Shown piece by piece: positions 12,760 through 23,531 of a DNA stretch of 64,000 nucleotides. Source of the stretch: Arenimonas daejeonensis. GTDB taxonomy: Bacteria > Pseudomonadota > Gammaproteobacteria > Xanthomonadales > Xanthomonadaceae. Each line of letters starts with the position of its first letter. Positions within the stretch are counted from its first letter, which is position 1. The stretch lies in the NCBI RefSeq assembly GCF_007993735.1, contig NZ_CP042453.1, positions 2,728,001 to 2,792,000 of the forward strand, read 5' to 3'. The translations under genes were made by a program, and so were the position numbers. The notes beneath the pieces were generated by a model. That model was given only the letters and a program-made list of their open reading frames with translations. It did not search any database and was not told where the DNA came from.

Positions 12760-13381
12760 ATGGAATCAAGCTCCCTGCCGCGCATGGCCGAACGTTTTCG
12801 CGGCTTCCTTCCCGTGGTGGTGGATGTCGAGACCGGCGGCTTCGACTGCACCCGGCATGCCCTGCTCGAGATCGCCGCGATCCCGATCGAACTCGACGCC
12901 GATGGCTACTACGTGCCGGGCGAAACCGTCAGCACCCATGTCGAACCCTTCGTGGGTTCGGAGATCGACCCCAAGTCGCTGGCGATCACCGGCATCCGGC
13001 TCGACTCGCCGCTGCGGCGCGCTCGAGGAACGCGCCGCGCTCGACCACATCTTCGCGCCGGTGCGCGCCGCGGCGAAACGCAACGGCTGCCAGCGCGCGA
13101 TCCTGGTCGGGCACAACGCCCACTTCGACCTGGGTTTCCTCAATGCGGCGGTGGCGCGCGTGGGCCACAAGCGCAATCCCTTCCACCCCTTCAGCACCTT
13201 CGACACGGTGACGCTGGCGGGCATGGCCTACGGCCAGACGGTGCTGAGCCGTGCGGTGCAGGCCGCGGGCCTGACCTGGGATGGTGAACAGGCGCATTCG
13301 GCCGTGTACGACACCGAACGCACGGCGCAGCTGTTCTGTGCGGTGCTGAACCGCTGGCGCCAGACCGCCGGACAGGATTGA
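12760..13381 (+). CDS. rnt: Ribonuclease T (one frame break)
   Basis: DEDD-family 3'-5' exoribonuclease that trims tRNA and other stable RNA 3' ends. Exo I '[11 protein letters not shown]', Exo II '[10 protein letters not shown]' and Exo III '[11 protein letters not shown]' supply the acidic residues and the general-base His. Around 13017 one G is extra ('ctgcggcgcgctc' for 'ctgcgcgcgctc'), splitting the gene; corrected length is 206 residues. Confidence 0.9.
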
Positions 13382-13387
13382 AAACGG

Positions 13388-13687
13388 TCAGGCGGCGGGC
13401 GGATTGCCGCGGTTGCGGAAGCGCGCCGCGCGGGCCTTGGTGCCGCGCCACAGGCCATACAGACTGATCGCGATCCAGCAGAACTGCATCACCGTGGCCG
13501 AGATCACGTCCTTGAACTCGGCATCCGAGCAGAAGATCGAGGTCAGGATGAAAATCGCGCCGAACAGGTTGGCCAGCTGGTAGCCGACCGAATCCCCGGC
13601 CAGCTTGCCGGCCTGCAGCAGGAAAAACGACACCAGCACGAAACCGACGCCGGCCAGTCCCACGAAGTCGAACCATTGCAGGCTCAT
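13388..13687 (-). CDS. Small membrane protein, CBU_0592-like
   Basis: Ninety-nine residues with three predicted hydrophobic segments and a basic C-terminal tail. It resembles small bacterial membrane proteins of unknown function found in many Xanthomonadaceae. Its ATG overlaps the rlmB stop by 4 bases (ATGA), so it is likely co-translated with rnr-rlmB. No function is claimed. Confidence 0.82.
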   Translation of the reverse strand: MSLQWFDFVGLAGVGFVLVSFFLLQAGKLAGDSVGYQLANLFGAIFILTSIFCSDAEFKDVISATVMQFCWIAISLYGLWRGTKARAARFRNRGNPPAA

Positions 13688-14436
13688 GCCTTAGCTCCCC
13701 GTTGACGGACGACTTCGAACAAGGCCACGCCGGTGGCGACCGAAACGTTCAGGCTCTCCATCTCGCCGGGCATCGGGATCTGCACCAGCCCGTCGCAGTG
13801 TTCGCGCGTCAGCCGGCGCATGCCCTCGCCTTCGCCGCCCATCACCAGCGCGACATTGCCGGTGAAGTCGATGCCGTGGATGGCCTGGGTGGCGCTGCCG
13901 TCGAGGCCGTAGATCCAGACGCCCAACTCCTGCAGCGCGCGCAGCGTGCGCGCCAGGTTGGTGACGCTGACCACCGGGATGCGGTCGGCGGCGCCGGCCG
14001 AGGTCTTGCGCACGGTGGCGTTGATTGGCGCCGCCTTGTCCTTGGGGATCACCACGGCGGTGACGCCGGCCGCGGCCGCACTGCGCAGGCAGGCGCCGAG
14101 GTTGTGCGGGTCCTGCACGCCGTCGAGCACCAGCACGAGCGCCTTGCCGCCGGCTGCCTCGACCAGGCCCGGCAGTTCCTTCTCATCCGTCGGCTTGGCC
14201 GCTTCGTACCGGGCGATCACGCCCTGGTGGCGCAGGCCGCCGGCGATGCCTTCCAGCGACTGCAGCGGGATGCGCCGCACCGACACGTCGCGGCGGCGCG
14301 CCGTTTCCTCGATCTCGGTCAGGCGCGGGTTCTTCGCGCCCGCTTCCATCAGTACCTCGCGCACGTGTTCGAGGTCGTGCTCCAGCGCCGAGGCGACCGC
14401 GTTGATGCCGGCGATCCAGTTGTCTTTCTTGCTCAT
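13684..14436 (-). CDS. rlmB: 23S rRNA (guanosine-2'-O-)-methyltransferase RlmB
   Basis: SpoU/TrmH-family knotted methyltransferase modifying the ribose of a conserved 23S guanosine (G2251 in E. coli). SPOUT motifs are clear: 'NLGACLRSAAAAGV', 'VMGGEGEGMRRL' and 'MESLNVSVATGVALFE'. 250 residues. The start overlaps the stop of rnr (ATGA), a common rnr-rlmB arrangement. Confidence 0.96.
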   Translation of the reverse strand: MSKKDNWIAGINAVASALEHDLEHVREVLMEAGAKNPRLTEIEETARRRDVSVRRIPLQSLEGIAGGLRHQGVIARYEAAKPTDEKELPGLVEAAGGKALVLVLDGVQDPHNLGACLRSAAAAGVTAVVIPKDKAAPINATVRKTSAGAADRIPVVSVTNLARTLRALQELGVWIYGLDGSATQAIHGIDFTGNVALVMGGEGEGMRRLTREHCDGLVQIPMPGEMESLNVSVATGVALFEVVRQRGAKA

Positions 14437-16934
14437 CGTCTGTTCCCGTGTGGCCCGGCCGCTGGCTCAGGCTTTTTCTTTTTCTTCGGCGCGCCTTCCG
14501 GCACCACCAGCTTGAAGTCGATCCGCTTGTCCTCGACGCTGGCCTTGAGCACCAGCACCCGCACCGGGTCGCCCAGCCGGAACTTCAGCCCCGTGCGCTC
14601 GCCACCCAGCGAACGCCGCAGCGGATCGAAGTGGTAGAAGTCGTGCGGCAGCTGGGTCACGTGCACCAGGCCGTTCACCTTCGAGCCGGCCAGCTCGACG
14701 AACAGGCCGAAGTTGGTGACGCCGCTGACCACGCCGTCGAACTCGTCGCCGACGTGTTTTTCCATCCAGGCGCTGCGGTAACGCTCGTCCACCTCGCGCT
14801 CGACCTCGTCGGCGCGACGTTCCATCGTCGAGCAGTGCAGTGCCAACGCCGACATTTCCTTCAGCGTGTAGCGGTAACCATCCGGGTCACCCGACAGCAG
14901 CGCATGCTTTATGGAACGGTGCAGCAGCAGGTCCGGGTAGCGCCGGATCGGCGAGGTGAAGTGCCCGTAGGCCTCCAGCGCCAGGCCGAAGTGGCCCAGG
15001 TTCTCGGTCTGGTACACGGCCAGGCTCTGCGAGCGCAGCAGCACGGTTTCCAGCAATGGCGCGTCGGGCCGCACGCGGATCTTGCGCAGCAGCTGGGTGA
15101 AATCCTTGGGCTGCACCTTCGACCACGGCGGCAGGCTGAGGCCGAACTCGGACAGGTATTCCAGCAGGTCGGCGTACTTGGCCTCCGGCGGCCGTGGGTG
15201 CACGCGGAACGGGGCCGGGATCTGCTTGGCGGTGATGTATTTCGCGGCTTCCACGTTCGCCGCGATCATGCATTCCTCGATCAGCTTGTGCGCGTCGTTG
15301 CGCTCGAGCATGCCGGCCTGGATCACCTCGCCCTTGTTGTCGAGCACGAAGCGCACTTCGCCAGACTCGAACTCGATCGCGCCACGGCGGGTGCGGGCCT
15401 TGGCCAGCACCTTGTACAGCTGGTGCAGGCGCTGGACCTGGGGCAGCAGCGAACCGACCTGCACCAGCGCCTCGGCGCCCTCGGCGGTGTCGGCCTCGCC
15501 CACGGCTTTCCAGACCTGGGTATAAGTCAGGCGCGCGTGCGAGCGCATCACCGCCTCGTAGAACTTCGAGCGGGTGACATTGCCTTCGAAGTCCACCTGC
15601 ATGTCGCAGGCGAAACACATGCGTTCGACTTTCGGCATCAGCGAGCAGATGCCGTTGGACAGGGTCTCGGGCAGCATCGGCACCACGAAACCCGGGAAAT
15701 ACACCGACGTCGCGCGCTTGACCGCCTCGTCGTCCAGCGCCGTGCCGGGCCGCACGTAATGCGAGACGTCGGCGATGGCGACGATCAGGCGGAAACCCTC
15801 GGCATTCGGTTCGCACCAGACGGCGTCGTCGAAGTCCTTGGCGTCCTCGCCGTCGATGGTCACCAGCGGCACCTTGCGCAGGTCCACGCGGTCGCGGGTT
15901 TCGGCCTCGGGCACCTCCACCGGCACCAGCGCGGCTTCGGCCAGCGCCTCGCGCGGGAATTCGTGCGGCAGGTCGTGGCCGTGGATCGCCGCCTGCACCA
16001 CGAGCGACGGTGTCAGCTTGTCGCCCAGCACCAGCAGGATGCGGCCCATCGGCGGGCGGCCCTTCTCCGGCGGCGCCGTGACTTCGACCACCACCAGTTG
16101 CCCTTCGCGGGCCTCGTTGCGGTCTTCCGGCGGAATCAGCACCTCGGTCAGCACGCGGCGGTCGTCCGGCACCACCATGCCGATGCGCGAACGTTCGCTG
16201 TAGCGGCCGGTGAGGCGCGTCAGGCGATGTTCGAGCACTTCGACGATGGCGCCTTCGCGGCGGCCGCGACGGTCCACGCCTGTGACGCTGGCGAGCACAC
16301 GGTCGCCGTGCAGGGCTTTGCGCAGCTCGCCGGGCGGCAGGAACAGGTCCTCGCCGCCGTCCTCGGGCTTGAGGAAACCGAAACCGTCGGGATTGGCGAT
16401 CACCGTGCCGGCGATCAGGTCGAGCTGGCGGGCGGCGGCATAACCGCCGCGACGGTTCATCAGCAGCTGGCCGTCGCGCAGCATCGCCGCCAGCCGGCGC
16501 GACAGCGCATCGAAGCGGTCCGGCGCGGTCAGGCCCAGGGCCCTGGCGATGTCCTCGGCGGTCAGTGGGCCGTCGCTTTCGGCCAGGAACTCGACGATGG
16601 CCTCGCGGCTGGTGATGGGCTGTTCGTATTTCTGCGCCTCGCGCGACGCATGCGGGTCGTGCCTGGCGGCCCCGGCAGGTCCGGGCCGCGGACCACGCGG
16701 CGGTTTGCCGCCCCGGGCCGGTGGTCCGGAACGTTTGCCGACGCGGGCGGGTTTGCCGGAATCGGCGGCGCGGGCGGGTTTCGGGCCGCCCGGCCTGGCT
16801 GGCTTGCCAGCCTTGCCCGCCTTGGGCGAGCCGCCCGGCTTGGCGGACTTGGCGGGCGTGGCGCCGCGCATGCTTTCCGGCATCCAGGACGGCAGTTTGC
16901 CGGCCGCTGCGGGCTTCTTCGGGGGTTTTGTCAT
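14433..16934 (-). CDS. rnr: Ribonuclease R
   Basis: Processive 3'-5' exoribonuclease of the RNB family, 833 residues. Order: a lysine/proline/glycine-rich N-terminal extension (about the first 110 residues), winged-helix domain, cold-shock domains, RNB catalytic domain with 'TIDGEDAKDFDDAVW' and 'HFTSPIRRYPDLL', an S1 domain, and a basic tail. Start chosen at ATG 16934 rather than 16949, since it gives the conserved 'MTKPPKKP'. First gene of rnr-rlmB-small membrane protein. Confidence 0.95.
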   Translation of the reverse strand: MTKPPKKPAAAGKLPSWMPESMRGATPAKSAKPGGSPKAGKAGKPARPGGPKPARAADSGKPARVGKRSGPPARGGKPPRGPRPGPAGAARHDPHASREAQKYEQPITSREAIVEFLAESDGPLTAEDIARALGLTAPDRFDALSRRLAAMLRDGQLLMNRRGGYAAARQLDLIAGTVIANPDGFGFLKPEDGGEDLFLPPGELRKALHGDRVLASVTGVDRRGRREGAIVEVLEHRLTRLTGRYSERSRIGMVVPDDRRVLTEVLIPPEDRNEAREGQLVVVEVTAPPEKGRPPMGRILLVLGDKLTPSLVVQAAIHGHDLPHEFPREALAEAALVPVEVPEAETRDRVDLRKVPLVTIDGEDAKDFDDAVWCEPNAEGFRLIVAIADVSHYVRPGTALDDEAVKRATSVYFPGFVVPMLPETLSNGICSLMPKVERMCFACDMQVDFEGNVTRSKFYEAVMRSHARLTYTQVWKAVGEADTAEGAEALVQVGSLLPQVQRLHQLYKVLAKARTRRGAIEFESGEVRFVLDNKGEVIQAGMLERNDAHKLIEECMIAANVEAAKYITAKQIPAPFRVHPRPPEAKYADLLEYLSEFGLSLPPWSKVQPKDFTQLLRKIRVRPDAPLLETVLLRSQSLAVYQTENLGHFGLALEAYGHFTSPIRRYPDLLLHRSIKHALLSGDPDGYRYTLKEMSALALHCSTMERRADEVEREVDERYRSAWMEKHVGDEFDGVVSGVTNFGLFVELAGSKVNGLVHVTQLPHDFYHFDPLRRSLGGERTGLKFRLGDPVRVLVLKASVEDKRIDFKLVVPEGAPKKKKKPEPAAGPHGNRR

Positions 16935-16998
16935 GGCCGAATGGTACACCCGCCCGCCTGTACGGCCGGCCTAATTGTCCGGAAACGCGTGCAGACAA

Positions 16999-17027
16999 TT
17001 GACAAGGCGCGGCCCCGCGATTAACTT
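16999..17027 (+). promoter_or_regulatory. Sigma70-type promoter for tRNA-Leu
   Basis: TTGACA (16999-17004), a 17-bp spacer and TAACTT (17022-17027), ending 34 bases before the mature tRNA. The -35 box matches consensus exactly. Confidence 0.75.
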
Positions 17028-17061
17028 ATGCGGCTTCCTGGCGCTCGCGCCGGAAGCACCT

Positions 17062-17146
<85 letters not shown>

Positions 17147-17167
17147 ACGTACGGGGTCACCCCCTCC

Positions 17168-17200
17168 GAAACCCCGCTCCCATGCGGGGTTTCGTGTTTT
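17168..17200 (+). terminator. Terminator after tRNA-Leu
   Basis: Perfect 10-bp stem GAAACCCCGC/GCGGGGTTTC with a 6-nt loop, followed by GTGTTTT. Confidence 0.88.
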
Positions 17201-17318
17201 CCGGGGTCGCAATGGCCCGGTGGTGCCCAGTGAGTGACGGACGCCTGTTCCGGTCGCAAGAACGACTTCGACGGGCTGGCTCGAGGTGGCTAGTATCCAT
17301 CCACGGGCTCACCGGCTG

Positions 17319-18032
17319 ATGGCAACCCCGATGCGAGAGCGCTTTCGACAGTTTGCAGGCGCCGCGCTTCTGATCGCTTCGGTCGCCACTTTTGCCAGTG
17401 ATGAGGGAAGGTTCACCGACCGGCAGGCCACCTTGAGTTCCAAGGCCTTCCTCGATGCCCATCCGGACATGAAGTTCCGGAATGAAGGCCTGATCGCCTA
17501 CGAGGAAGGGCGCTTCGATGAGGCCAGGGACAGTTTCCTGAAAGCCGCCCGATTCGCGGACAAGCCATCGCAGGCGATGCTGGCGGAGATGGCATGGAAG
17601 GGGATCGGCCAGCCCGCAGATCGCGTCCTCGGCTATGTCTGGGCCGATCTGTCCGCCGAGCGCGGATATCGACTGTTCATCGTGCTTCGCGAGACGTATT
17701 GGGGCCATCTCGCGCCGGAAGATCGGACCCGGGCGATTGAAATCGGACAGCCCGTCATGGACGAATTTGGCGACGCGGTCGCCAGGACGAGGTTGACCAA
17801 ACATTTGCGGAAGGCCCGATGGACAATGATCGGCGGTCGACCGCGGAAGAATGTCACGGTCATCGTTCCCGGCCCCTCCGGAATGCCGATCCGCATCCGC
17901 GGGCATCATTTCTATGCCAATGAATTCTGGGAGCCCGAGCTGTACCACAAATGGGTCGATCAGCTGTGGAATGACGCCCCCACCGGGACTGTCGAGATTG
18001 GTCCTCTGGAGAAGTGGGATGGCGATGAATGA
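17319..18032 (+). CDS. Secreted or periplasmic protein with TPR/Sel1-like region, unknown function
   Basis: About 237 residues. An N-terminal basic stretch and hydrophobic segment ('FAGAALLIASVATFAS') look like a signal peptide, better placed if translation starts at the ATG at 17331. Residues about 60-130 contain helix-pair-like sequence ('GLIAYEEGRFDEARDSFLKAARFADKPSQAMLAEM') resembling Sel1/TPR repeats. The C-terminal third is unfamiliar. The coding strand is less GC-skewed than its neighbours. It stands alone between tRNA-Leu and cstA. Confidence 0.75.
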   Translation: MATPMRERFRQFAGAALLIASVATFASDEGRFTDRQATLSSKAFLDAHPDMKFRNEGLIAYEEGRFDEARDSFLKAARFADKPSQAMLAEMAWKGIGQPADRVLGYVWADLSAERGYRLFIVLRETYWGHLAPEDRTRAIEIGQPVMDEFGDAVARTRLTKHLRKARWTMIGGRPRKNVTVIVPGPSGMPIRIRGHHFYANEFWEPELYHKWVDQLWNDAPTGTVEIGPLEKWDGDE

Positions 18033-18183
18033 GAAGTGGGCCCCGCACGCTTCGTATCCGGGCTATCCCCCTGACTGAGGGCTTGCCACGGACTGGCACC
18101 GGGAGGACATTCGACGATGGTCGGGTGGCCCCGACCCCGCCCGTCACTAGACTGGCCGGAGACCCTTTCCGGAATCCCTCCGC

Positions 18184-20250
18184 ATGAACAAGCTCGCCCG
18201 CCACGCCGCCTGGGGCCTGTTGGCCGTCCTGGGCGCCTTCGCCCTCGGCACGGTGGCGCTGCGGCGCGGCGAGAACATCAGTGCGTTGTGGATCGTGTTC
18301 GCCTCGGTCTCGATCTATCTGGTGGCCTACCGGTATTACGGGCTGTTCATCGCCGACAAGGTGCTCGGGATCGACCCCACACGCGCCACCCCGGCGGTCC
18401 TTCGCAACGACGGCCTCGACTTCGTGCCGACCAACAAGCACGTGCTGTTCGGCCACCACTTCGCCGCGATCGCCGGCGCGGGTCCGCTGGTCGGCCCGGT
18501 GCTGGCGGCGCAGATGGGCTACCTGCCCGGCACGCTGTGGCTGATCGCCGGCGTGGTGCTGGCCGGTGCGGTGCAGGACTTCATGGTGCTGGTGATCTCC
18601 AGCCGCCGCGACGCCCGTTCACTCGGCGACCTGGTGCGCGAGGAAATGGGCCGCGTGCCCGGCACCATCGCCCTGTTCGGCGCCTTCCTGATCATGATCA
18701 TCATCCTGGCGGTGCTGGCGATGATCGTGGTGAAGGCGCTGGCCGAAAGCCCCTGGGGCATGTTCACGGTGATCGCGACGATCCCGATCGCGATCTTCAT
18801 GGGCCTGTACATGCGCTACATCCGGCCCGGCAAGATCGGTGAGATCTCGGTGGTCGGCATCGTGCTGCTGGTGGCGGCGATCTGGTTCGGCGGCGACGTC
18901 GCCGCGCACCCGACCTGGGGCCCGGCCTTCACCTTCACCGCCACCCAGATCACCTGGATGCTGGTCGGCTACGGCTTCGTCGCGGCGGTGCTGCCGGTGT
19001 GGCTGCTGCTGGCGCCGCGCGACTACCTGTCCACCTTCCTGAAGATCGGCACCATCGTCGGCCTGGCGATCGGCATCCTGATCGTGATGCCGGAACTGAA
19101 GATGCCGGCGCTGACCCAGTTCACCGACGGCACGGGGCCGGTGTGGAAAGGTTCGATGTTCCCGTTCCTGTTCATCACCATCGCCTGTGGTGCGGTGTCT
19201 GGCTTCCATGCGCTGATCTCGTCGGGTACCACGCCCAAGCTGCTGGCCAACGAAAAACACGCGCCCTACATCGGCTACGGCGGCATGCTGATGGAGTCAT
19301 TCGTGGCGATCATGGCGATGGTCGCGGCCTCGGTGATCGATCCGGGCATCTACTTCGCGATGAACAGCCCGGCGGCGGTGATCGGCACCGATCCGGTGAA
19401 CGCCGCGCAGGTGATCTCCAACTGGGGCTTCGTGGTCACGCCCGAACTGCTCACCGCCACCGCCGCCGACATCGGCGAAAGTTCGATCCTGTCGCGCGCC
19501 GGCGGCGCGCCGACGCTGGCGGTCGGCATCGCCCAGATCTTCCACGCGGTGATACCGGGCGAAGGCATGATGGCCTTCTGGTACCACTTCGCGATCCTGT
19601 TCGAAGCGCTGTTCATCCTCACCGCGGTCGATGCCGGCACCCGTGCGGGCCGCTTCATGCTGCAGGACCTGCTGGGCAACTTCGTGCCGGCGATGCGCAA
19701 GACCGAATCCTGGGGCGCGAACCTGCTGGCCACCGCCGGCTGCGTGGCGCTGTGGGGCTATTTCCTCCGGGGCGTCACCGACCCGCTGGGCGGCATCAAC
19801 ATGCTGTGGCCGCTGTTCGGCATCGCCAACCAGATGCTGGCCGGCATCGCGCTGATGCTGTGCACGGTGGTGCTGTTCAAGATGAAGAAGCAGCGTTATG
19901 CCTGGGTATCGATCGTGCCGACGACCTGGCTGCTGATCTGCACCACCTATGCCGGCTGGATCAAGATCTTCGACGAGAATCCGGCGGTGGGCTTCCTGGC
20001 GCAGGCCAACCGCTACCGCGACGCGATCGCGCGCGGCGAGCTGATCGCGCCGTCGAAGGACTTCGACGGCATGGCCCAGATCATGTTCAACAACTACGTC
20101 AATGCCGGGCTGACGGCGCTGTTCCTTGGCGTGGTGCTGAGCGTGCTGTTCTACGCGGTGCTGGCGATCCGCAAGGCGCAGGCCAATACGGCGCGCACCG
20201 ATCGCGAAACACCGTATGTGGCCCTGGGCGCCGACCAGGCGAACGTCTGA
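18184..20250 (+). CDS. cstA: Pyruvate/peptide transporter CstA (carbon starvation protein A)
   Basis: Large polytopic inner-membrane protein (688 residues, roughly 16-18 hydrophobic spans). CstA proteins carry pyruvate and have been linked to peptide uptake in carbon starvation. Conserved stretches such as 'FGHHFAAIAGAGPLVGPVLAAQ' and 'GAVSGFHALISSGTTPK' are present. It is followed after 10 bases by the small partner ybdD, the usual pair. Confidence 0.95.
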   Translation: MNKLARHAAWGLLAVLGAFALGTVALRRGENISALWIVFASVSIYLVAYRYYGLFIADKVLGIDPTRATPAVLRNDGLDFVPTNKHVLFGHHFAAIAGAGPLVGPVLAAQMGYLPGTLWLIAGVVLAGAVQDFMVLVISSRRDARSLGDLVREEMGRVPGTIALFGAFLIMIIILAVLAMIVVKALAESPWGMFTVIATIPIAIFMGLYMRYIRPGKIGEISVVGIVLLVAAIWFGGDVAAHPTWGPAFTFTATQITWMLVGYGFVAAVLPVWLLLAPRDYLSTFLKIGTIVGLAIGILIVMPELKMPALTQFTDGTGPVWKGSMFPFLFITIACGAVSGFHALISSGTTPKLLANEKHAPYIGYGGMLMESFVAIMAMVAASVIDPGIYFAMNSPAAVIGTDPVNAAQVISNWGFVVTPELLTATAADIGESSILSRAGGAPTLAVGIAQIFHAVIPGEGMMAFWYHFAILFEALFILTAVDAGTRAGRFMLQDLLGNFVPAMRKTESWGANLLATAGCVALWGYFLRGVTDPLGGINMLWPLFGIANQMLAGIALMLCTVVLFKMKKQRYAWVSIVPTTWLLICTTYAGWIKIFDENPAVGFLAQANRYRDAIARGELIAPSKDFDGMAQIMFNNYVNAGLTALFLGVVLSVLFYAVLAIRKAQANTARTDRETPYVALGADQANV

Positions 20251-20260
20251 GGAAACGAGC

Positions 20261-20458
20261 ATGCAGACCGTCGACCTGAGGAACTTCTGGCAGCGCACCA
20301 TGCAGACGGCGCGCCTGATGGTGGGCCTGCCCGACTACGCCCGCTACGCCGCCCACGTCCGGGAAAAACACCCGGACCGCAAGCCCATGACCGAGACGGA
20401 GTTCTTCCGCGCCTGCCAGCAGTCGCGTTACGGCGGCCGCAACGGCCGCTGCTGCTGA
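20261..20458 (+). CDS. YbdD/YjiX family protein (CstA partner)
   Basis: Sixty-five residues with the family signature 'GLPDYARYAAHVREKHP', a middle 'MTETEFFRACQQSRYG' and a Cys-Cys C-terminus. Such proteins are encoded directly after cstA/btsT transporters and are thought to be needed for their activity. Start chosen at ATG 20261, with a purine-rich GAAACGAG upstream. Confidence 0.92.
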   Translation: MQTVDLRNFWQRTMQTARLMVGLPDYARYAAHVREKHPDRKPMTETEFFRACQQSRYGGRNGRCC

Positions 20459-20564
20459 GCGCCGTTCTCGCCCCCTGAGACGGCGCCGCGGCAGGCTCGC
20501 GGCATGGAAAACGACCGCTTAACTCCCCCGGCGTAGACTCGGCCGCCCGCGTCGGATCCGCGCC

Positions 20565-21884
20565 ATGACGCTGCGCTGCCTGTTCGTCGACTTCAATTCC
20601 TACTTCGCTTCGGTCGAACAGCAGGACGACCCGTCCCTGCGCGGGCGCCCGGTGGGCGTGGTGCCGGTGATGGCCGAAAGCACCTGCTGCATCGCCGCCA
20701 GCGTCGAGGCCAAACGTTTCGGCGTGCGCACCGGCACCCTGGTGCGCGAGGCGCGCGAACTCTGCCCGGACCTGGTGGTCGTGCCGGCCCGCCCGGCGCG
20801 TTATGTCGAACTGCACCACGCCGCGCTCGCCGCCCTGGAAGAAAACTTCCCGGAGAACGACGTGCACGTCGGCTCGATCGACGAAATGGCCTGCGACCTG
20901 GTCGGCAGCCGGCGCCAGCGCGAGCGTGCGGTCGCGCTGGCGTCAGCGGTGAAGGCAAGCCTGCGCGAACACGTCGGCGGATGGATCCGCTGTTCGGTGG
21001 GCATCGGCCCGAACCGTTTCCTGGCCAAGACCGCCTCGGACATGCAGAAACCCGACGGCCTGGTGGTGCTGGAACAGGACGCGCTGCCGCAGGCGCTGTT
21101 CGGCCTGGAACTGCAGGACCTGTGCGGCATCGGCCCCGCCATGCACGGGCGCCTGCTGGCGCACGGCATCCACACTGTCGAACAACTGTGCCAGTCGCCC
21201 GCGCACCGGTTGCGGCACGTCTGGGGCGGCATCGAGGGCGAACGTTTCCACGCCCGCCTGCACGGCACCGAGCTGCCCGAGGCGCCGACGCGACGTGCCA
21301 GCATCGGCCACTCGCACGTGCTGGCCCCGGAGTTCCGGTCCACGGCCGGCGCCGACGCGGTACTGAAGAAACTGCTGCAGAAGGCCGCGATGCGCCTGCG
21401 CGAGGCGGAGCTGCTGGCCGGCCTGATGCAGGTGAAGGTGAATTACGTGGGCGAAGAGCCCTGGGAAGCCGCGGTGGAGTTCGACCATGACGACGACAGC
21501 CGCCTGCTGATGCGCCTGCTCACCCGCCTGCTGGCGCAGCGGCGCGACCGGCGCCCGGTGCTGGCGGTGGGCGTCAGCCTGCACCGGCTGGTGGCACGCG
21601 GGCAGGCCAGCGGCCTGCTGTTCGGCCAGGCGGACCACGCCGAGGCACAGGCGCTCAACGGCGTGGTGGACCGCATCAACCGCAAGTACGGCCTGAACAA
21701 GATCTACTTCGGCGGCGCCCAGGACGCGCTGGCGGCGGCGCCGATGCGCATTTCCTTCAACCGGATACCGGAGGCGGGCCTTGAACAGGAAGCCGACAAG
21801 AACGAACTCTGGCTGCAGCGCCTGAACCAGGCCAAGGTGCTGGCCGAAGCCGCGCACCGCCGGCGCGAGGCCGGCGGCCACTGA
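20565..21884 (+). CDS. Y-family (DinB/UmuC-like) DNA polymerase
   Basis: Translesion polymerase-like protein of 439 residues. Palm motifs are intact: 'FVDFNSYFASVEQ' (first metal-binding Asp near residue 9) and 'VGSIDEMACDL' (Asp-Glu pair near residue 108). A helix-hairpin-helix follows ('DLCGIGPAMHGRLLAHGI'), then a little-finger-like domain. It is longer than classical Pol IV and has a charged tail, so it is probably a distinct Y-family branch rather than canonical dinB. No SOS box was recognised upstream. It ends one base before the convergent purA stop. Confidence 0.88.
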   Translation: MTLRCLFVDFNSYFASVEQQDDPSLRGRPVGVVPVMAESTCCIAASVEAKRFGVRTGTLVREARELCPDLVVVPARPARYVELHHAALAALEENFPENDVHVGSIDEMACDLVGSRRQRERAVALASAVKASLREHVGGWIRCSVGIGPNRFLAKTASDMQKPDGLVVLEQDALPQALFGLELQDLCGIGPAMHGRLLAHGIHTVEQLCQSPAHRLRHVWGGIEGERFHARLHGTELPEAPTRRASIGHSHVLAPEFRSTAGADAVLKKLLQKAAMRLREAELLAGLMQVKVNYVGEEPWEAAVEFDHDDDSRLLMRLLTRLLAQRRDRRPVLAVGVSLHRLVARGQASGLLFGQADHAEAQALNGVVDRINRKYGLNKIYFGGAQDALAAAPMRISFNRIPEAGLEQEADKNELWLQRLNQAKVLAEAAHRRREAGGH

Positions 21885-23176
<1,292 letters not shown>

Positions 23177-23248
23177 GACCCTGACTCCGAAAGAGGATTT
23201 CTGCGATGGGGGCGACGGCGGTCGGGCCGTTCGGGGGCCCAGACATGC

Positions 23249-23274
23249 AAAAAGCCGGAGGTCGCCCCGGCTTT
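23249..23274 (-). terminator. Terminator between the DUF2065 gene and purA
   Basis: On the minus strand AAAGCCGG and CCGGCTTT form an 8-bp stem with an 8-nt loop, followed by TTTTTG-type sequence. It separates the hfl operon from purA, which must have its own promoter. Confidence 0.7.
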
Positions 23275-23335
23275 GCGAAATTATCCTCGGTTTGCCGGGC
23301 CGGGGCCAGCCCCTGCGGGCCGGCCCGGGCCGGGA

Positions 23336-23521
23336 TCAGGCCCGGACCCAGTACAGGGCCAGCAGGCCGGCGGCCATCATCACGCCACCCGCCACGCGCA
23401 GGGCCCGGTCCGGCTGTTCCAGCAGCTGCGAGACGGCCTGCTTCCAGGTGGCCGGGGCCACGAACAGCAGCAGCCCCTCGATCACCAGGACCAGGCAGAG
23501 CGCAGCCCAGAGGTCGGACAC
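23336..23521 (-). CDS. DUF2065 small membrane protein (YjeT-like)
   Basis: Sixty-one residues, two hydrophobic segments: 'LWAALCLVLVIEGLLLFVAP' and 'VAGGVMMAAGLLALYWVRA'. DUF2065 proteins follow hflC in many gammaproteobacteria, as here, 10 bases downstream. Function unknown; the position suggests a link to HflKC or the membrane. Confidence 0.9.
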   Translation of the reverse strand: MSDLWAALCLVLVIEGLLLFVAPATWKQAVSQLLEQPDRALRVAGGVMMAAGLLALYWVRA

Positions 23522-23531
23522 AGCGCCGGGT

